This document shows positions 60,173 to 64,000 of a DNA stretch of 64,000 bases, piece after piece. Each line of letters begins with the position of its first letter. Positions within the stretch are counted from its first letter, which is position 1. Location of the stretch: positions 124,001 through 188,000 of the forward strand of contig JAPVLO010000966.1 in NCBI GenBank assembly GCA_027257055.1, in the 5' to 3' direction. A model generated the notes under the pieces. It was not told the origin of the DNA, searched no databases, and worked only from the letters and a program-made list of their open reading frames with translations. Position numbers and translations under genes: made by a program. Origin of the DNA: Cephalopachus bancanus. Its lineage: Eukaryota > Chordata > Mammalia > Primates > Tarsiidae.

Positions 60173-60383
60173 CCTCTGTCACGTAGCTCTTGGCTGTACA
60201 ATGGCCCTACTCCAAAAACCAATGTGTGGAGGTCCAGGAGAGAGACCTGGGGAGAATGTGAAGAAATCTACACAAGAATCCCCCGATGGTCACAGAAAAG
60301 GAAAATCAACTGGTGGGGCCCCTGAAGCAAGTTCTCAGAGCAGAGAAGAGTCTGAAGACAGAAGTGTCAGATCCCTTCTTTAG
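60173..60383 (+). CDS. CCR2: CCR2 isoform A alternative C-terminal exon
   Basis: Joined to the donor at 58972 it completes codon 314 (AG+C, Ser) and reads SLCHVALGCTMALLQKPMCG, then GGAPEASSQSREESEDRSVR, ending SLL and TAG at 60381-60383. This is the CCR2A cytoplasmic tail. The human form (recalled) starts SLFHIALGCRIAPLQKP and totals 374 residues. Here the tail is 70 residues, so CCR2A would be 383. The extra nine residues come from replacement of the human stop region by a one-base length change, giving a tail rich in Arg, Ser and Glu. In known biology the A form is retained more inside the cell and is less abundant. Whether this species uses the exon is not shown by sequence alone, but the splice sites look good. 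Confidence 0.88.
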
Positions 60384-60440
60384 AAACAGCTCATCTGGCC
60401 TATAAATCTCGGTGCCTAAATTACCAGGCAGGAAGGTCTC

Positions 60441-60446
60441 AATAAA
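60441..60446 (+). terminator. Candidate CCR2 poly(A) signal
   Basis: AATAAA 58 bases after the CCR2A stop, the first canonical hexamer downstream of either stop codon. Another AATAAA lies at 60549-60554 and a third at 61394-61399. Which are used is unknown. Confidence 0.45.
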
Positions 60447-60559
60447 GAACACTCCAGACGGGTTAGAAAACAGTATTTTCCTAACTACCTTCCAGCTCCT
60501 CATTTTTGGATACAGGTTATAGAGTTCAGACTTTTTTTTAATGGTAAGAATAAAATTTA

Positions 60560-63110
60560 AGCTGAAAACTGCAACTTGCAAATGTGGTAAAGTAGTAAGG
60601 GCTGCTATTATGCCAAGCCTGAAAATACTCTATAAATCATAGACAATTCTGGCTTTGAGCTTTACAGTTTGGAGCACATAGTATGTTTGGGAGACTGCTC
60701 AGTTGACCCAAACATTTGCCACTTGACTGGGAGTCAAAGGTTCGTGATTTGTAGCATGTTGGCCTATGGTGATACAGGGTGTAAATAATATTGTCATTTG
60801 GATCACAGGACACACTCCACAGCTGTCATCTCAGCTGAGTCTTCATTTTCTCGGGCTTGCTGCTAAAAGTCTTTTTTTTTTTTTGGTATCATTATGAAGT
60901 CATGGATTTCATCATATTTGAGGGCTTTGGTGCTCTGCAATGCCCTTGCTGATGCTCAAATTGCCCCCTATGTAGCTAGTGGAAACTCCTAAATCAAGTT
61001 GGCTTCTAGTAAAAGCTTCTAAACCCTGCTTGTAAAGAAAGGAAGTTGAAGAGGCTTACTTAAGTAATCAGAGACTTTCTTCTTAGTTGAGCCAAGTTAA
61101 GAATGTTCTTACACGTTACCCAGTGTGTCTCTGATCTGATGCAAGCAAGAAACACTGAGCTTCTGGAAGCAGGCAACTTTGGACCTGGTTGTTGCTATGA
61201 TTCTACTTTCTGGTCACATGGCTAAGAAAGGTCTCAAAAAGAAGTGGGGACGGAGGGGACGCTTCACCTTCAGATATTTGTATTATCCTAATGAATGCAT
61301 AAAATTTTATTTTGATGATGATGCAATGTAAATCCTGTTTTTAAAAACTATGATTTGTAAGATAAGCCAATGCTCTATGTGGATTAAAAAAAAAATAAAA
61401 GACAACCATCTGTTTGGTCACATTGTGGTGTGGTGAATTCTGCTTTATCCGCAACTTTTCACTTCTTCCCCTGTGCAATTTCACACACCTGCCCTTGCAG
61501 TGTGACTTGCAGCATGCCCTACAGGTCACACGCCCTGCCCCATCCACTGCTGGCTCAGCAGGAAAGCCCATTTCTGTTTACACCCTTCAGTCCACAAACC
61601 CTAGTGAAAAAGAAGGTGCCAGAAGCAGAGCCAGGGCCACAGCCACATGTAACAGGGCAAGAAGCCTGTGCTTATTGTGATTAGCCACTGAGCTTTGAGG
61701 GTCGTTTGTTAAATGGCACAAAAGCTGATTAATACACATGATATCCAGTGACTTCAATAAAATTTGGAGAAGAGCCATTTGTTTTTCATCATGAAATCCA
61801 ATATGGCAAGGATGCCTGAGGATCTATAATACCATATGCCAGACTTGGCTGAAAACACAAAGATGGATGTTAATGCCTGTGCCCTTTAGACCTCCAAGTT
61901 CAGGGTCTGCTGAGGGGAGGAGTTGGGGAGGATGGTGACTGCATAATTGTAACACGTTGTGCAGAGTGCCGGAATAGAGGTATCTGTGAAAATTTCTGAG
62001 AGCCCAGAGGACAGAGAGACTAATTCAATGATAGTCCTGCATCACAGTAATAATAGCTATAGCAAGATTTTGTTGCCGCCAAAGAAACTGCCATGTAAAA
62101 GTTGCCAGCGATCTTCCTTTCTAGAAGTAGAATCTTCAAGTCTCCTTTATTCTGGGGATAAGTGAGTGGGCTGTTTGAGTTAAGCCAGTGTAAGGTAAGG
62201 AAATGTCATCATTCCAAGGGAGGAGTGTCTGAAGGTTTTTTTAGTGGAGGAGGGGGCTTGCCATAGCCCACCTCACTCTACTACTCATGATCTGTGATGT
62301 CCACAGCAGCTGGGGAGGCTTGAGCATTGTGCAGAGAGGCTCTGCAGCCTCTGCAGAGTAAGACATCCAGACCCTATTCTTCCTCTTTTGCTTTTGCTCA
62401 TTACAGAAACTTCCCTGATAAATTGAAATGGCCTCTGGTGAGATTAGCCAGCAGGGAAAACCATGAAAAAAAAACCCAGGTGAAACACACCATGAGAGAA
62501 GAGGAGTCTGTGCTGGTGAGCTGAACTCTAGAAAATAACTCATAAATTGAGGGGAGGAGACTTGTCCTAGGCATAGGAGTGGCAGAGGCTGGAAATTTCT
62601 TCAGACATTGCCATGTTGGCACTACATGTGTAACTTTGAGAAAGTGTGTATGTGCCTGTGTGTGTGCAAGAGGCCTGTAATGCAAGGCCTATAGCAATGG
62701 AGTCCCCATCCTGGGGCACAGTGAGATGCAAGCCAAGGATTACACTGGGAGTGGTCTCTCGCACCAGTCCCTTGAGAAGCTCTGTTGGCCCAACAGCCCA
62801 GCAAGCAATGGTGAGGGCATGGAACAATATCTTATTGGTTCTTCCCCCTATGAAACATCCTAATGGCATCAGCTCACAATATAACACAATTGTATTTCTC
62901 TCCAATCACTGTTTCAACTGGACCTTAGGGTCGACTGGATTCTGAAGGGCCTTGTCTATAGGAGGGTGTGCATTCTATCCCTATGGCCCCTCTGCTCTGC
63001 CCCCCACAGCCCATGGCTAGTGGTCTGCCTCAGGAAGACCTCCTGTATTCCCCTCTTCTATGCATGGGCTAGCATTGAGAAGAGGGGAGGAGGATAAGGG
63101 AAAAGGGAAA
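60560..63110. other. Unique sequence between CCR2 and CCR5
   Basis: No gene or clear repeat recognised. A T-run (about 13 bases) near 60872 and a short A-run near 61386 are the only simple features. Distal CCR2 3' UTR may extend into it. The ORF pairs near 62.3-62.9 kb on both strands look like chance. Confidence 0.4.
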
Positions 63111-63114
63111 ATAT

Positions 63115-64000
63115 AGGCAACTCTTGCTTTATTGTGCTTCACAGACATTGCAGTATTTACAAATTGAAAGTTTGTGACAACCCTGTGTCAAGCAAGTCTA
63201 TCAGCATCATTTTTCCAACAGCATGTGCTCACTTTATGTCTCAGTCACATTTTGACCATTCTCATACTATTTCAACGTTTATCATTATTGTTGTATCTGT
63301 TATGGTAATCTGTGATCAGTGATCCTTATTGTTACTATTGCCATTGTTTTGGGGCACCATAAACAGCACCCATAGAAGATGGCAAACTTAATAGGAATGT
63401 GTGTGTTCTAACCGCTCCATCAACCAGCCATTCCCCATCTCTCTCCCTCTCTTCCAGCCTCCATATTCTCTGAGACACAACAATAGTGAAATTAGGCCAG
63501 TTAATAACCCTACAATGGCCTCTAAGTGTTCAAGTGAAAACTCCCACATCTTTCACTTTAAATCAAGAGCTAGAAATGATTAAGCTTAGTGAGGAAGGCA
63601 TGCCAAGACTGAGACAGGCCGAAAGCTAAGTGACTTGCACCAGTTAGCCAAGTTGTGAATACAAAGAAAAAGTTCTTGAAGGAAATGAAAAGTTCTACTC
63701 CAGGGAATACGCGAATGAGAAGAAAGTGAAACAGCCTTATTGCTGAGAGGGAGAAAGTTTTAGTGGTCTGGATAGAAGATCAAACCAGCCACAACATTTC
63801 CTCAAGCCGAAGCCTAATCCAGAGCAAGGCCCTAAATCTCTCCAATTCTATGGAGACTGAGAGAGATGAGGAAGCTGCAGAAGAAAAGTCTGCAGCTAGG
63901 AGAGATTGGTTCATGAGGTTTAAGGAAAGACACTGTCTCCATAACATAGAAGTGCAAGGTGAAGCAGCAAGTGCTGGTGGAGAAGCTGCAGCAAGTTATC
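63115..64000 (+). mobile_element. Tigger1-type DNA transposon, 5' part, running off the window
   Basis: tcttgctttattgtgcttca, ctgtgatcagtgatcctta, acaatggcctctaagtgttc and agctagaaatgattaagctt follow the Tigger1 (Tc1/mariner, pogo group) order closely. The transposase relic starts with the ATG at 63510 (MASKCSSE), followed at once by a frame change, so it is dead. It should continue beyond the right edge with the DDE domain. Confidence 0.88.

Noticed and set aside
60872..60884. T-run as the tail of an antisense retrocopy
   Set aside because: I could not find a matching target duplication, and the sequence to its right shows no retrocopy features.
1..64000. tRNA, rRNA, CRISPR or operon-like systems
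   Set aside because: Nothing with the right structure was seen. This is repeat-rich primate DNA with a single-copy receptor gene.

Overview
This 64 kb window is nuclear DNA from a primate and covers the region between CCR3 and CCR5 in the chemokine-receptor cluster (human 3p21 equivalent). The only clearly intact protein gene is CCR2, on the + strand near the right end. Dimeric Alu elements occur about 16 times, which places the host among primates. They lack the strepsirrhine Alu features I know and differ from human Alu at many shared positions, and the young L1 copies have a non-human 3' end. The best guess is a tarsier or a similar early haplorrhine lineage. That species call is inference.

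Layout. Positions 1-9.9 kb: old repeats (MER5, MIR, L2, L1M), two Alus and an unidentified poly(A) retrocopy on the minus strand. 9.9-13.8 kb: a rearranged L1 (5' inversion plus a local inverted duplication) holding a solo class II retroviral LTR. 15-22 kb: a near-complete old L1M on the minus strand carrying three Alus. 22-31 kb: L1 fragments, unique DNA and Alu/pyrimidine-tract clusters. 31-40 kb: MER5, MIR, L2, MaLR LTRs, an L1 with an internal direct duplication, and an Alu cluster. 40.5-44.6 kb: a target-site-flanked minus-strand L1 that keeps its 5' end but lacks its middle. 44.6-49.7 kb: an older minus-strand L1 interrupted by an NDUFA13 retropseudogene, an unidentified insertion, a second solo LTR and an Alu. 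49.7-54.5 kb: mostly unrecognised DNA, two Alus and an L1 tail.

CCR2 occupies about 54.6-60.5 kb. It has an octamer/TATA-like promoter and a noncoding first exon with C/EBP-like and AP-1-like sites and a short uORF. A 3.0 kb intron follows, then a coding exon for the whole receptor (CCR2B, 359 aa), then an alternative 3' exon giving the CCR2A tail. CCR2 is the class A GPCR for CCL2/MCP-1 and related chemokines on monocytes. The two isoforms share residues 1-313 and differ only in the cytoplasmic tail. The last 3.5 kb is unique DNA ending in a Tigger1-type DNA transposon that runs off the window.

I found no CRISPR array, operon, rRNA or tRNA gene, and no convincing new multigene system. The novelty here lies in CCR2 sequence changes and in unusual retroposition and rearrangement structures.
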